Assembly: GCF_010233585.1 (NCBI RefSeq)
Contig: NZ_CP045997.1
Coordinates: 9,820,808-9,884,807 of the forward strand
From: Spirosoma endbachense
GTDB lineage: Bacteria; Bacteroidota; Bacteroidia; Cytophagales; Spirosomataceae
Reading direction: 5' to 3'
DNA length: 64,000 bases
The translations under genes and the position numbers were made by a program. Below, one piece after another: positions 25,909-33,868 of the stretch (position 1 is the first letter of the stretch; each line of letters opens with the position of its first letter). The notes beneath the pieces were generated by a model, which was not told the origin of the DNA, searched no databases, and saw nothing but the letters and a program-made list of their open reading frames with translations.

Positions 25909-26607
25909 ATGAAAACGCTTGCCTTTGCACTGCTCACCATTTGCATGACCATAAGCCGTAGCCAGTCGCAGGACTGTATGGGCATCACGTTTAAAGCCGG
26001 AATGAACTTTGAAATGAGTACGTTCAGCGGTAAAGATAAACCTACCGGCAAAATCATCTATCAGGTAAAAGATGTCCACAAAGAAGGCAGTTCAACTATT
26101 ATGGACATAGTGGCTCAGTTTCAGGACGAAAAAGGCAATCAACGCCCCTCGTATCCGATTCATTATACCTGCACGGGCGATGAGCTTGTGGCCGACTTAT
26201 CGGGCATGGCGCAGGGCATGCAGAGCAGTATGAAAGATATGGAAATGAAACTGAAAACAAACAAGCTGGTGTATCCGGGCAAACTCAGCGTCGGCCAGAA
26301 ACTATCAGATGGACAAATGGACGCTGATATGCTGAGCAATGGGAATACGATGATGACAATGTCGATGACGATGAGCAACCGACAGGTCGAAGGTCAGCAA
26401 TCAGTTACCACACCCGCCGGTACGTTCGATACCTACAAAGTCACGTCCGATATGAATTTTGAGAACCGGATGATGGGCATTCCTATCCGGGGCACTATGC
26501 GTGTGGTAAGCTACCGGGCCAACAATCAGCTTCTGGACATTAAGTCAGAAACCTACAACAAGAACGGTAAACTGATGGGTTACACGCTGTTAAGCAAAGT
26601 GAACTAA
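25909..26607 (+). CDS. Secreted Met-rich protein, TapB/DUF3108-like
   Basis: Exported protein with a signal peptide (MKTLAFALLTICMTISRSQS) and 232 residues. The beta-rich pattern, GKIIYQVKDV, VTTPAGTFDTYKVTSDMNF and RGTMRVVSYRANNQLLDIKSETY, resembles TapB/DUF3108 proteins, a family without a firm function. Methionine is very frequent (SGMAQGMQSSMKDMEMKLK, TMMTMSMTMSN), as in exported proteins that bind Cu(I) or resist oxidation; this link is inference. It sits upstream of the MerC-like gene, but a separate operator-bearing promoter lies between them. Confidence 0.7.
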   Translation: MKTLAFALLTICMTISRSQSQDCMGITFKAGMNFEMSTFSGKDKPTGKIIYQVKDVHKEGSSTIMDIVAQFQDEKGNQRPSYPIHYTCTGDELVADLSGMAQGMQSSMKDMEMKLKTNKLVYPGKLSVGQKLSDGQMDADMLSNGNTMMTMSMTMSNRQVEGQQSVTTPAGTFDTYKVTSDMNFENRMMGIPIRGTMRVVSYRANNQLLDIKSETYNKNGKLMGYTLLSKVN

Positions 26608-26648
26608 TTTATTTCAGTACGGCCTCTGGTAGATGTAGAACAAAAAAT

Positions 26649-26672
26649 TATATTTGCGCAACTTTGTTGCAA
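26649..26672 (+). promoter_or_regulatory. GCAAC-N3-GTTGC operator with promoter, site 1
   Basis: A -7 box TATATTTG (26649-26656) is followed at once by GCGCAACTTTGTTGCAA (26656-26672), so the operator lies over the transcription start. The core GCAAC-TTT-GTTGC is shared with sites near 33.82, 36.59 and 44.79 kb. It is upstream of the MerC-like gene. Confidence 0.75.
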
Positions 26673-26711
26673 AAAAGCCGGTTAAGAGAAGTACGATTGA
26701 CCGAAGCATCG

Positions 26712-26719
26712 TACTTTTG
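26712..26719 (+). promoter_or_regulatory. Second -7 box for the MerC-like gene
   Basis: TACTTTTG lies 9 bp before the ATG at 26729, giving a possible near-leaderless transcript in addition to the upstream operator promoter. Confidence 0.55.
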
Positions 26720-26728
26720 CGTTTGCCC

Positions 26729-27109
26729 ATGAAAACTGATATTCTCTCTCGCAAAGCTGACTACATTGGCATTACCGGGTCGGTATTGTGTATTATTCAC
26801 TGCCTGATTACGCCTGTTTTATTGATGTCCACTGCTTTGATTCAGGATGAACACCTTCGCTTCGGTTACCTGAGCCTGGACTACCTCTTTATCGGCGTCA
26901 ACATTGTGGCCGTTTATTCGGCAACACGCCATTATGCGCTGCCAGCCGTCAAAAAATCACTCTGGGGATTTCTAAGTCTGTTCACCATCGCCATTCTGCT
27001 GGAAGACGTAAGCCCAATCTTTGAATACATAGGCTATGCAGCGTCGGCGGGTCTGGTGATTACCCATCTGATCAACATTCGCCAGCATCGTTTACAGCAC
27101 GTTCATTAA
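26729..27109 (+). CDS. MerC-domain membrane protein
   Basis: Small membrane protein of the MerC family, about 126 residues from the ATG at 26729 (a frame from 26654 would run through the operator and second promoter). Signature: GITGSVLCIIHCLITPVLL with the CxxHC pair, then about three more hydrophobic helices and a His-rich tail (RQHRLQHVH). MerC was named for mercury uptake, but many Bacteroidota copies occur near zinc and iron genes. Here the upstream operator is shared with a COG0523 GTPase and a His-rich lipoprotein, pointing to zinc or another transition metal rather than mercury. Confidence 0.85.
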   Translation: MKTDILSRKADYIGITGSVLCIIHCLITPVLLMSTALIQDEHLRFGYLSLDYLFIGVNIVAVYSATRHYALPAVKKSLWGFLSLFTIAILLEDVSPIFEYIGYAASAGLVITHLINIRQHRLQHVH

Positions 27110-27110
27110 T

Positions 27111-27213
27111 CAGAACCGGGATTACGCAGATTTGAGTATTAATCTGATTTTGTTAATCTAGTTGCTGAAAGCAAAATCCCGAAAATCCCCAAATCTGCGT
27201 AATCCCGGTTCTG
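27111..27213. repeat. Perfect 24 bp inverted repeat between convergent genes (second repeat family)
   Basis: Arms at 27111-27134 and 27190-27213, starting CAGAACCGGGATTACGCAGA, are perfect inverse copies around a 55 bp spacer. It starts 2 bp after the MerC-like stop and ends 7 bp before the convergent gene end. The sequence is unrelated to the GTGCCACGGT family. I recall similar AATCTGCGTAATCCC repeats in other Bacteroidota genomes, but cannot verify this here. Confidence 0.85.
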
Positions 27214-27219
27214 ACCTTA

Positions 27220-28329
27220 CTAATTCGGCCCGAATGCCCGATTGGTAATAAACGTGTTATCGGTCAGCGTTTTCAGGAAGCTGATCACCTGTTGCTGTTC
27301 GGTGGCAGTTAATGCAATGCCGAGTTGACCATTCGCTTTCAGAGCCGGATCGAGCGTAGGGCTATCTTTCACTCCCGTAGAATAGTGGTTGAGCACCTGC
27401 TCCAGCGTTGTGAAGCGCCCATCGTGCATGTAAGGAAATGTACGCTCAACATTGCGCAGGCTGGGCACTTTAAATTTTAGCCGATCGGCTTCATTGAGCG
27501 TAATCGTGTAACGCCCCTGGTCGTTGATGCTACTTACAGGAAGCCCGTTGTTGCGATAGCTATAATCCGTGAATAAATCGGTGGCATGACAGGTCGCACA
27601 CTTCTGCTTGAATAGCGTCAGTCCCGCCAGTTCATCACTTGTCAGGTCGCCCCCGGATTCTTTCCTGACGTATTTATCATAGCGCGAATCAGCGGAAACG
27701 AGCGTCAATACAAACTGCGAAATCGCTTTCAGGAACCGAGCCGTCGTAACGGTGTCTGAACCAAAGGCGGACTTAAACATTTGCGGATATTTGGGACTTT
27801 GCTGCACCCGCGCCAGGACATTGGCAAACTTCATGTCCATTTCAACCGGGTTGGTGAGCGGGGCAATAAACAGTGTGTTCAGATCCGTTATCCCACCATC
27901 CCAGAAAAACTCGCGCCCCCATGCCGCATTTTGCAGACTGGGCACATTACGCGTTCCAAACTTATTGTCTATTCCATGGCTCAGCGCATGGTCGGAGTGG
28001 GCAAAACCAGCAAACTGCTGGTGACAGAATCCACAACTAACCGTACTATCGCGGGACAGCTGGGTGTCATAAAACAACGACTTTCCTAAAGCTACACCCT
28101 GAACCGTTAATGGGTTCTGACTAAGTTCGTAAACAGGAGTGGGAAAATTGGCCGGTTGCCGAAACGGAACAGGGGTAGTATGAAATTGCACACCACCCGT
28201 ATCTGTCGTATCGGGAGCGGGGTCATCACTACCGCCCGATTTTGTTTGACAGGCCACAGCCAGCCCAAACAAAAAGAGACTGATGACCAGCCCTAACTTT
28301 TTAGCGCTATGGAAAGTACATTGGGTCAT
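27220..28329 (-). CDS. MbnH/MauG-type di-heme enzyme (cytochrome c peroxidase family)
   Basis: Periplasmic lipoprotein (lipobox Cys27, FGLAVAC) of 369 residues with two c-type heme motifs: CGFCH (C99, C102, H103) and CATCH (C244, C247, H248). The AGFAHSDHALSHGI and LRNVERTFPYMHDGRFTTLEQVL segments are typical of the di-heme peroxidase/MauG fold. Its start overlaps the stop of an MbnP-type gene by 4 bp. In characterised MbnP/MbnH pairs, MbnH oxidises a tryptophan in MbnP so that MbnP binds copper. A plain hydrogen-peroxide-detoxifying peroxidase is the alternative, but the MbnP neighbour favours MbnH. Confidence 0.88.
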   Translation of the reverse strand: MTQCTFHSAKKLGLVISLFLFGLAVACQTKSGGSDDPAPDTTDTGGVQFHTTPVPFRQPANFPTPVYELSQNPLTVQGVALGKSLFYDTQLSRDSTVSCGFCHQQFAGFAHSDHALSHGIDNKFGTRNVPSLQNAAWGREFFWDGGITDLNTLFIAPLTNPVEMDMKFANVLARVQQSPKYPQMFKSAFGSDTVTTARFLKAISQFVLTLVSADSRYDKYVRKESGGDLTSDELAGLTLFKQKCATCHATDLFTDYSYRNNGLPVSSINDQGRYTITLNEADRLKFKVPSLRNVERTFPYMHDGRFTTLEQVLNHYSTGVKDSPTLDPALKANGQLGIALTATEQQQVISFLKTLTDNTFITNRAFGPN

Positions 28330-29141
28330 TGGTTCGCCTGAGTTCGGTCGTAACTAAACATGGCTGCGTAATTAGTGGCAATATTTGTCGAATAGGGATC
28401 GAACATAACCGATGAATTCTGAGCAATACTCAGTTTTGTTGGGCCATTAAAGACTTTCAATACATCGGCCTTTAGTTGAACTTTAGGTTTGACGGAAGGG
28501 TCAACTTTTACTACATCGCCGTTAAACGATAATAAAATCGTACGTAGGTTATTAATCGTCTTTTTCCCGTTGAATCCTCCACCAAAACCACCGATATGGT
28601 AAAAGAAGGTATTATTCTGAGCGGCCGGTGCCAGTGGTGACGTCCCTTCCAGTTTCATAAAAATATACCCTGAGTTCCATTCCCAGTACATGCCATCGTT
28701 TAGAGCTGGATCGAGCACGCCTGTTCGCAGGCTAATGTCGGCCAGACTACGCAGGCTGTCTACACCCACCACAAACGTCATTCCCGTATAGTTTCCGGAT
28801 GGTATACTTGCCAGCGTCAGCGAGAGTGAAGCGGGCTTCTCTTCTTCAATCAGAAAATAGCTGGCCCCCTGCGGTAGCGTATATGTACTGCCATCGTCTT
28901 TTTTGAGCTGAATGTTGCTCACAAAATAATTGAATTTCGTCACGACAAACGACTCTCCGACTGAATTCTGGTAGGTGGTGGCGTTTAGCTTAAGATCCTG
29001 AGTGCCTGCAATGTTGTCGAATGTTAGCGATAATGAGCCAATCGGTTCAGGAGGAACGTAGGGATTGGTTGTGTCGCAGGAAACGACGGCAACTCCAATA
29101 GCTCCCATCAACACCAGCGATAAAAAGAAATAGTTTTTCAT
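28326..29141 (-). CDS. MbnP-family copper-associated lipoprotein
   Basis: Lipoprotein (lipobox ending VVSC, Cys22) of 271 residues. Family signature: FNYFVSNIQLKKDDGSTY near residue 70 and, above all, GMYWEWNSGYIFMKLEG (about 150-166) with Trp153 and Trp155, the region where MbnP carries the tryptophan modified by MbnH; YHIGGFGGG follows at about 181. These features and the 4 bp overlap with the di-heme gene are the basis for the call. Likely role: periplasmic copper binding, delivering to or receiving from the TonB receptor of the same cluster. Confidence 0.88.
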   Translation of the reverse strand: MKNYFFLSLVLMGAIGVAVVSCDTTNPYVPPEPIGSLSLTFDNIAGTQDLKLNATTYQNSVGESFVVTKFNYFVSNIQLKKDDGSTYTLPQGASYFLIEEEKPASLSLTLASIPSGNYTGMTFVVGVDSLRSLADISLRTGVLDPALNDGMYWEWNSGYIFMKLEGTSPLAPAAQNNTFFYHIGGFGGGFNGKKTINNLRTILLSFNGDVVKVDPSVKPKVQLKADVLKVFNGPTKLSIAQNSSVMFDPYSTNIATNYAAMFSYDRTQANQ

Positions 29142-29182
29142 GGCTCAAAGTTTCGAAGTTACTTTACGTTCAATACGTTGAT

Positions 29183-29387
29183 TTACCTTAACCCGTTGCG
29201 GCTATAAAGGATAATTAATGTCACGATACTACCGCTAACGATCATCAGGAACAGCCAGATAAGCGCATTCGCTGCACTAAATGGGTGTTGTGTACATTCG
29301 TTCAGAAAGCCTGCCAGGGTGCCCAGGCAGATGCCCAGTCATACAAACGAAAATAAACTGAATAATGGGCGGTAATCGACGAAGCAT
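29183..29387 (-). pseudogene. Possible frameshifted small membrane protein
   Basis: An ATG at 29387 opens MLRRLPPIIQFIFVCM and then changes frame. In the next frame, LGICLGTLAGFLNECTQHPF, then ANALIWLFLMIVSGSIVTLI, continues to a stop at 29183. Joined, this would be a protein of about 65 residues with two membrane helices, in the gap of an otherwise compact operon. It could also be a chance frame; no family is recognised. Confidence 0.35.
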
Positions 29388-29519
29388 AGCCGTTGGGACG
29401 TATGAATAACGAACTGGTTACTATTCTATTTTTAGAGTTCGCCAGTTCGTTCAGGAAGAAATTGTCCGGCATTTACTTCGACTATCGGATGCCTGTACGC
29501 CAACCTGCCTGAACCAATT

Positions 29520-30749
29520 TTATAGCGTATCCACTAACCGGCTAACTATCACCGTATTCTGCGAATTTGTTGTCTGTTCATAAGCAATGAGCAGGCCTTT
29601 TTTCGTGGCCAGCACAACCGGATACTTCGCATCGGCATTTTCGGTTGTCAGGTACGTTGTTGGACTCACGTCCTTTCCCAATACCGTTCGCATTCCGATC
29701 CGCTGAACAAATGAACTCATTTCGCCAGAGCCGTCTTTAGAAACCGATTCATCCCAGAGCCAAACAATTCGCCCATTCGCCGTTGCTACCTGCGGATGTT
29801 TCGCCCGGCTCGTCAATACGCTTGATACCAGTTTATCGGAACCTAACCGGGCCAATCGAAGCCCTGGCGCGTCTTCTTTTCCCGAAAACCACGTCATCAA
29901 TAGATCATTGCCCAATTCAGCTACTACCGGCCCCGCGTGTGGACAGGCATTCACCTGCCAATGATCGGCAAATACAAGCTGCGGTTTGCTGAACGTTTTG
30001 CCGCCGTCAGTCGAAACAGCCGTACTGATGTCGCGGGAAGCAACCTCACCCGATTTTGTGGCAGGGATCAGGTCGCGGTACGTCAGATGAATGTTTTTCT
30101 TGGCGTCGACAAATACGTTCGTCCGGCAACACTGGCAGGCATTATTCTCCACCAGCACAGCCGGGCCGAACCCTTTGCCTTTGGCAGTCTGAGCAAATAC
30201 GACCGGACGGCCTTCCAGACCGGGCAATTTCTCATCAAGCCATACCACGCCGATTTCACCGTTAGACAAACGGGTTATATCAGCAAACGAATGACTTTTC
30301 CCCGGCGTTGCATCCCGATGAACTGGCTTCGGTTCTGTCCAGGTTTTGCCCTGATCAGCTGACATGGTGAACAGTAAATCACCAGCAAAGCGAGAAGCTG
30401 ACGTAGGGCGCGGCACTTCAAAAATGGCGACGAGCGTACCATCTGCTTTGACCGCAATTTTAGGCATCCCTTCCGCATGAGCAGCGATGTTTGTCGGCGT
30501 TTTCACGCGAATTTTCGGCCCAAATACAGGGGCCATTCCGTCGGTACGATCATTCGCCGAAATAGCAAAGTAGAACGCGGCTCCTTTTTCCCCGTCTTTT
30601 TCAACCCAGCTCAGGAGTGGATTTCCGACCGCATCGGTCGTCAGACGAGGGGTTGCTCCAACGAATTGTGGATTAGAAACGGTTGTTTCGGTAGCGGGCG
30701 TAAAGGCCATCAACCAGCCAAAAAGAGCGATTAGAAATGAGTATGTCAT
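29520..30749 (-). CDS. Secreted BNR/sialidase-like propeller with CxCC motif
   Basis: A 409-residue exported protein (signal peptide MTYSFLIALFGWLMAFTPATE) with sialidase-type propeller repeats: SADQGKTWTEP and STDGGKTFSKP are Asp-box motifs. It lacks an evident sialidase arginine triad. An unusual Cys cluster CQCC (205-208) and a further CPH (269-271) lie on loops of neighbouring blades and could bind metal. The gene is 48 bp downstream of the TonB receptor and upstream of MbnP/MbnH, so a copper-handling role is more likely than glycan cleavage. This is inference from position. Confidence 0.8.
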   Translation of the reverse strand: MTYSFLIALFGWLMAFTPATETTVSNPQFVGATPRLTTDAVGNPLLSWVEKDGEKGAAFYFAISANDRTDGMAPVFGPKIRVKTPTNIAAHAEGMPKIAVKADGTLVAIFEVPRPTSASRFAGDLLFTMSADQGKTWTEPKPVHRDATPGKSHSFADITRLSNGEIGVVWLDEKLPGLEGRPVVFAQTAKGKGFGPAVLVENNACQCCRTNVFVDAKKNIHLTYRDLIPATKSGEVASRDISTAVSTDGGKTFSKPQLVFADHWQVNACPHAGPVVAELGNDLLMTWFSGKEDAPGLRLARLGSDKLVSSVLTSRAKHPQVATANGRIVWLWDESVSKDGSGEMSSFVQRIGMRTVLGKDVSPTTYLTTENADAKYPVVLATKKGLLIAYEQTTNSQNTVIVSRLVDTL

Positions 30750-30797
30750 GTTGTTTATGATTTATGTAGAGCCAGCACGAGCGAACCGGCCGGATTG

Positions 30798-33155
30798 TCA
30801 TTTACCGGAAAAACTATATTGAATGCCGAACACAAATGTGCGCGGAGCTGCCGGGGTATAGGTCGTTCGATCCGTGGCATTATTGCCCCGTGTTGCATTC
30901 GTGGCGAATAGCGCATCGGTTACGTTGAGTATGTTCGAATACAGCTCAATACCCTTCCATTGATACCCGATTCGTACATTGGCAAAGTCATAGCCACCAT
31001 AGCTAACCGTATTGGTCTGATTTTGAAACCAGCTCGACACATGCTGCCATTCTACCGACGTCCGGAAATTTTTCAGCCAGGCCGGATAGTAACTGATCTC
31101 CGTATTCCAGAGCGTGCGTGGAGCCGAGGGCATATCTTTACCATCGACGTTCTGCACCGCATCGGATGCCCGCTGACTAAGTGTAAATTCCACAAACCGA
31201 TGCACAACGTGCGTCCCTCCGAAACGGAAGAATGCCTGTTTTGAAGGCCGGTACGTGACGCCCAGTTCAATACCCCGATGTACTGTCCGGCCCGCTGACT
31301 GGTAATCGGTTGAGTTGTCGGGCTGGCGAATGTTGAGCAGTTCGTTCCTGCCATTCATCTGGTAGAGCGCTCCATCTACGTACACCTTATTGTTGAACAA
31401 TGAAGCCCAGCCACCGATTTCCGTATTGTCGAATGTGGCTGGCTGAAGATTGTAGTAGAACAAATCGCCGGAAGCCGTTGGTAGAGTTCGCTTTATGAAA
31501 ATCGACGTAAGGGCCGGGGGCGAAAAACCCTTCGAATAATTCGCATACACACCCATACTGGATGGCCCCTTACCATTCCCCAGATCATACGTGACCCCGA
31601 TTTTTGGCGTAGCCTGACTAAATGATTTATCGCCTGAACTCTTATCCAGCGCATTGGTATAGTCGAAGGCCATCCGGTCGTAGCGAAGCCCCGCCGATAC
31701 CCGCAGTTTAGGTAATGGCTCGAAATCATATTGCAGATAAGCCGCTATGTTGTGAATATCGGCCTGATAATTAGCCAGCTGGATATCAGGCCTTTCTTTT
31801 AACAGCGTGTATTTCGCAACTGATTTTTTATCGGATCGTAATTCAGCCGCCATATCGGTTTGATAGGCATAATACGCATTGGGCGACAGATCGAGTGTGG
31901 CCCCGACCAGTAGCTTGCTGTTCAGGAAATTTAGCTTTTGCGTATGCTGGGCAATGATCCCAAAACTCTTGAAATCGTTGCTGTTAATCTGCCCCATAGC
32001 GGTTGAAGAACCCGTTGTCCATCGAATCGAATAGGCCGGATTTTGCCCCACGCTATTATTCCGTACAAATGCCGTTATGAATGATTGTGATCCATCTTTC
32101 CAGTCCTGTTCGAGTGTCAGGCGACTACGCAGCGAGAACGTTTTCCGATAGGTAAAATCAGTTGTGCTAACGTACTGACGGGCAAAAAACGCGGTACTAT
32201 CGACGCTGCCACTAGTCTGCGAATTGTAGTTATTGTAGGAGAGCGTCCCCGTCAGGCGCGTACGGGGTGTAAACGCATAGTCGAGCCGGGCAAAATACGA
32301 GGACTTGTCGTAGTCAGAGCTGGCCAGCCACGAATCACGCTGCCGGGACACAAACCCTCCCAGATAAATACCCAATTTGCCCCGTTGGACTCCCGTGCCA
32401 AATTGAAGCCGCTGATATCCCCACTGGTCGAACTGGATGCCCACGCGGGCCGTTGGCACGGCAGTTGGGCGTTGGGTGATGAAGTTTACGGCTCCCCCCA
32501 CGGCCTCTGGCCCATAAATTGAGGATACCGGTCCCTTAACTACCTCAATGGAGCTAACCGTAAATTGATTCAATTCGAGCAAGGCGTTGTGATTGAACAC
32601 GCCCATTGGCCGAATCGGAACGCCATCTTCCAGGTACAGGAAATACGCATTGGTGGTCATCGGCTGCCGAATCGCCATCATATGCTGCTCATTGTTCAGG
32701 TTAACCATCAGTACGCCCGGTGTCTTGTTGATCACCTCATAAATACTGGTTGGCTTTGTCTCTTCGATTAGTCTGGGCGACAGCTTCGAAATAGCAATCG
32801 GTGTTTCGGTACGCAACGCGGCTTCCCGATTGCCCGTTACCACGACCGTCTGCAAGTCTTCAACGGCTGGTTCAAGAGCAAGGTGTACTGACTGATTGGG
32901 CGTTAATGTCACTCGTTGTCGGCGATACCCTACAGCCGACACAATGACCTCGTTAACAGTGGGAGTCAGTGAGAACCGTCCGTTCGCATCGGTAACGACG
33001 CCAGATTTCCCATCGGGAGCAATCAGGGTTACACCGGGTATGGGTTCTTTGGTTTGAGCGTCAAAAATCAACCCCTGACAGGTGGATTGAGCAGTTGCCA
33101 TGCAGGCAGCTGCAACCCATAAGCCAATGGCCATGAGCAATTTATAGGTTATCAC
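30798..33155 (-). CDS. TonB-dependent receptor of the MbnP/MbnH cluster
   Basis: Outer-membrane receptor, 785 residues: signal peptide to about 22; carboxypeptidase-like beta-sandwich about 25-95 (GLIFDAQTKEPIPGVTLIAP); plug about 110-225 (VVVTGNREAALRTETPIAI, then IEVVKGPVSSIYGPEAVGGA); and a 22-strand-type barrel ending in aromatic FVFGIQYSFSGK. The plug has a Met/His-bearing stretch (NEQHMMAIRQPM) that could contact metal. With MbnP, MbnH and the CxCC propeller downstream, the most likely cargo is copper or a copper complex. Iron siderophores are the alternative. Confidence 0.88.
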   Translation of the reverse strand: MITYKLLMAIGLWVAAACMATAQSTCQGLIFDAQTKEPIPGVTLIAPDGKSGVVTDANGRFSLTPTVNEVIVSAVGYRRQRVTLTPNQSVHLALEPAVEDLQTVVVTGNREAALRTETPIAISKLSPRLIEETKPTSIYEVINKTPGVLMVNLNNEQHMMAIRQPMTTNAYFLYLEDGVPIRPMGVFNHNALLELNQFTVSSIEVVKGPVSSIYGPEAVGGAVNFITQRPTAVPTARVGIQFDQWGYQRLQFGTGVQRGKLGIYLGGFVSRQRDSWLASSDYDKSSYFARLDYAFTPRTRLTGTLSYNNYNSQTSGSVDSTAFFARQYVSTTDFTYRKTFSLRSRLTLEQDWKDGSQSFITAFVRNNSVGQNPAYSIRWTTGSSTAMGQINSNDFKSFGIIAQHTQKLNFLNSKLLVGATLDLSPNAYYAYQTDMAAELRSDKKSVAKYTLLKERPDIQLANYQADIHNIAAYLQYDFEPLPKLRVSAGLRYDRMAFDYTNALDKSSGDKSFSQATPKIGVTYDLGNGKGPSSMGVYANYSKGFSPPALTSIFIKRTLPTASGDLFYYNLQPATFDNTEIGGWASLFNNKVYVDGALYQMNGRNELLNIRQPDNSTDYQSAGRTVHRGIELGVTYRPSKQAFFRFGGTHVVHRFVEFTLSQRASDAVQNVDGKDMPSAPRTLWNTEISYYPAWLKNFRTSVEWQHVSSWFQNQTNTVSYGGYDFANVRIGYQWKGIELYSNILNVTDALFATNATRGNNATDRTTYTPAAPRTFVFGIQYSFSGK

Positions 33156-33165
33156 GAGAAGTTAG

Positions 33166-33328
33166 TTTAAGTCAAGCAAATAAGTAAGGCTACGGGCATG
33201 AAGCCCTGAAATGCCGCTTAGTAAGGTTCGCCTTAGAAACGGCCAGAGTCCACGGACGAGGATAGCTCCTGCGCCTGGACGATAGCAATTACTCCAGATA
33301 CGTAGATAGATAAACGGCTTGACTTAAA
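33166..33328. repeat. Widely spaced 12 bp inverted repeat around an operon gap
   Basis: TTTAAGTCAAGC (33166-33177) and GCTTGACTTAAA (33317-33328) are perfect inverse copies 139 bp apart. The right copy includes the stop codon of the small gene at 33324. A second small inverted pair (AAGGCTACGGGC / GTAAGGTTCGCCTTAG region) lies inside. Function unknown. Confidence 0.5.
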
Positions 33329-33701
33329 ACCGCGGAGGACGAAAGAACCCCATCAACGGGGCCAGTGCGATTGAAAAAGTATACTCGAAGAAATTCATTG
33401 GCAGGGACTGCGTCCAGAACGGGCTAAACGCAAACGGTTGACTAGCCTCAAAGAACAACTGCAAAACGGGGGTAGTTTGAACCCGTTCGGTGGTTTCCTT
33501 ATCCTGTTTGTCCTGTTGGGCTTTCAATTGCTTAGCCAGATAGCATTGGCCATCGCAGTGAAGTTGAGGCTTATCCCGGTTTTCGCACAAAACACGGGCG
33601 ATGTAGTCCCTGTTGGCATGATAATACGCAATGGTTCCCCACTGGCTGACCGTTGGCAGCAGCGTTGCAATGAGGAGAACAAAGACCAGCACGTTTTTCA
33701 T
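33324..33701 (-). CDS. Small membrane protein upstream of the TonB receptor, ends in Pro-Pro motif
   Basis: About 125 residues from the ATG at 33701 (a TTG at 33710 lies inside the -7 box). One N-terminal helix (MKNVLVFVLLIATLLPTVSQ) is followed by a Cys motif, VLCENRDKPQLHCDGQCYLAKQL. I recall this as a conserved pattern in small Bacteroidota proteins placed near metal receptors. The C terminus is FFRPPRF. It is the first gene of the receptor-MbnP/MbnH unit. Two other small proteins in the window, at 41063 and 57845, share the position and the C-terminal Pro-Pro. Function unknown; a metal-binding accessory of the envelope is likely. Confidence 0.75.
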   Translation of the reverse strand: MKNVLVFVLLIATLLPTVSQWGTIAYYHANRDYIARVLCENRDKPQLHCDGQCYLAKQLKAQQDKQDKETTERVQTTPVLQLFFEASQPFAFSPFWTQSLPMNFFEYTFSIALAPLMGFFRPPRF

Positions 33702-33707
33702 GGCGAA

Positions 33708-33715
33708 CAAAGATA
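33708..33715 (-). promoter_or_regulatory. Promoter -7 box of the MbnP/MbnH operon
   Basis: The minus strand reads TATCTTTG. It ends 6 bp before the ATG at 33701, so transcription should start at or within a base or two of the start codon (leaderless). Confidence 0.7.
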
Positions 33716-33817
33716 GAGTGTGATCGCTTTGGTCCGGTTATTTTAACCGGAGAAAGTTTATACTCTCCGCTCAACACCCAACCATTTATATAGGGAATAC
33801 TGAACAATTCGACATAA

Positions 33818-33849
33818 ACGCAACATTGTTGCATAAATTTATATCTTTG
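33818..33849 (+). promoter_or_regulatory. GCAAC-N3-GTTGC operator and promoter, site 2
   Basis: Operator ACGCAACATTGTTGCAT (33818-33834) is followed by -7 box TATCTTTG (33842-33849) and the ATG of the His-rich lipoprotein at 33869. A bound repressor would cover the space between the -33 and -7 elements. Confidence 0.8.
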
Positions 33850-33868
33850 CCTAAAAAACTACCCACTT

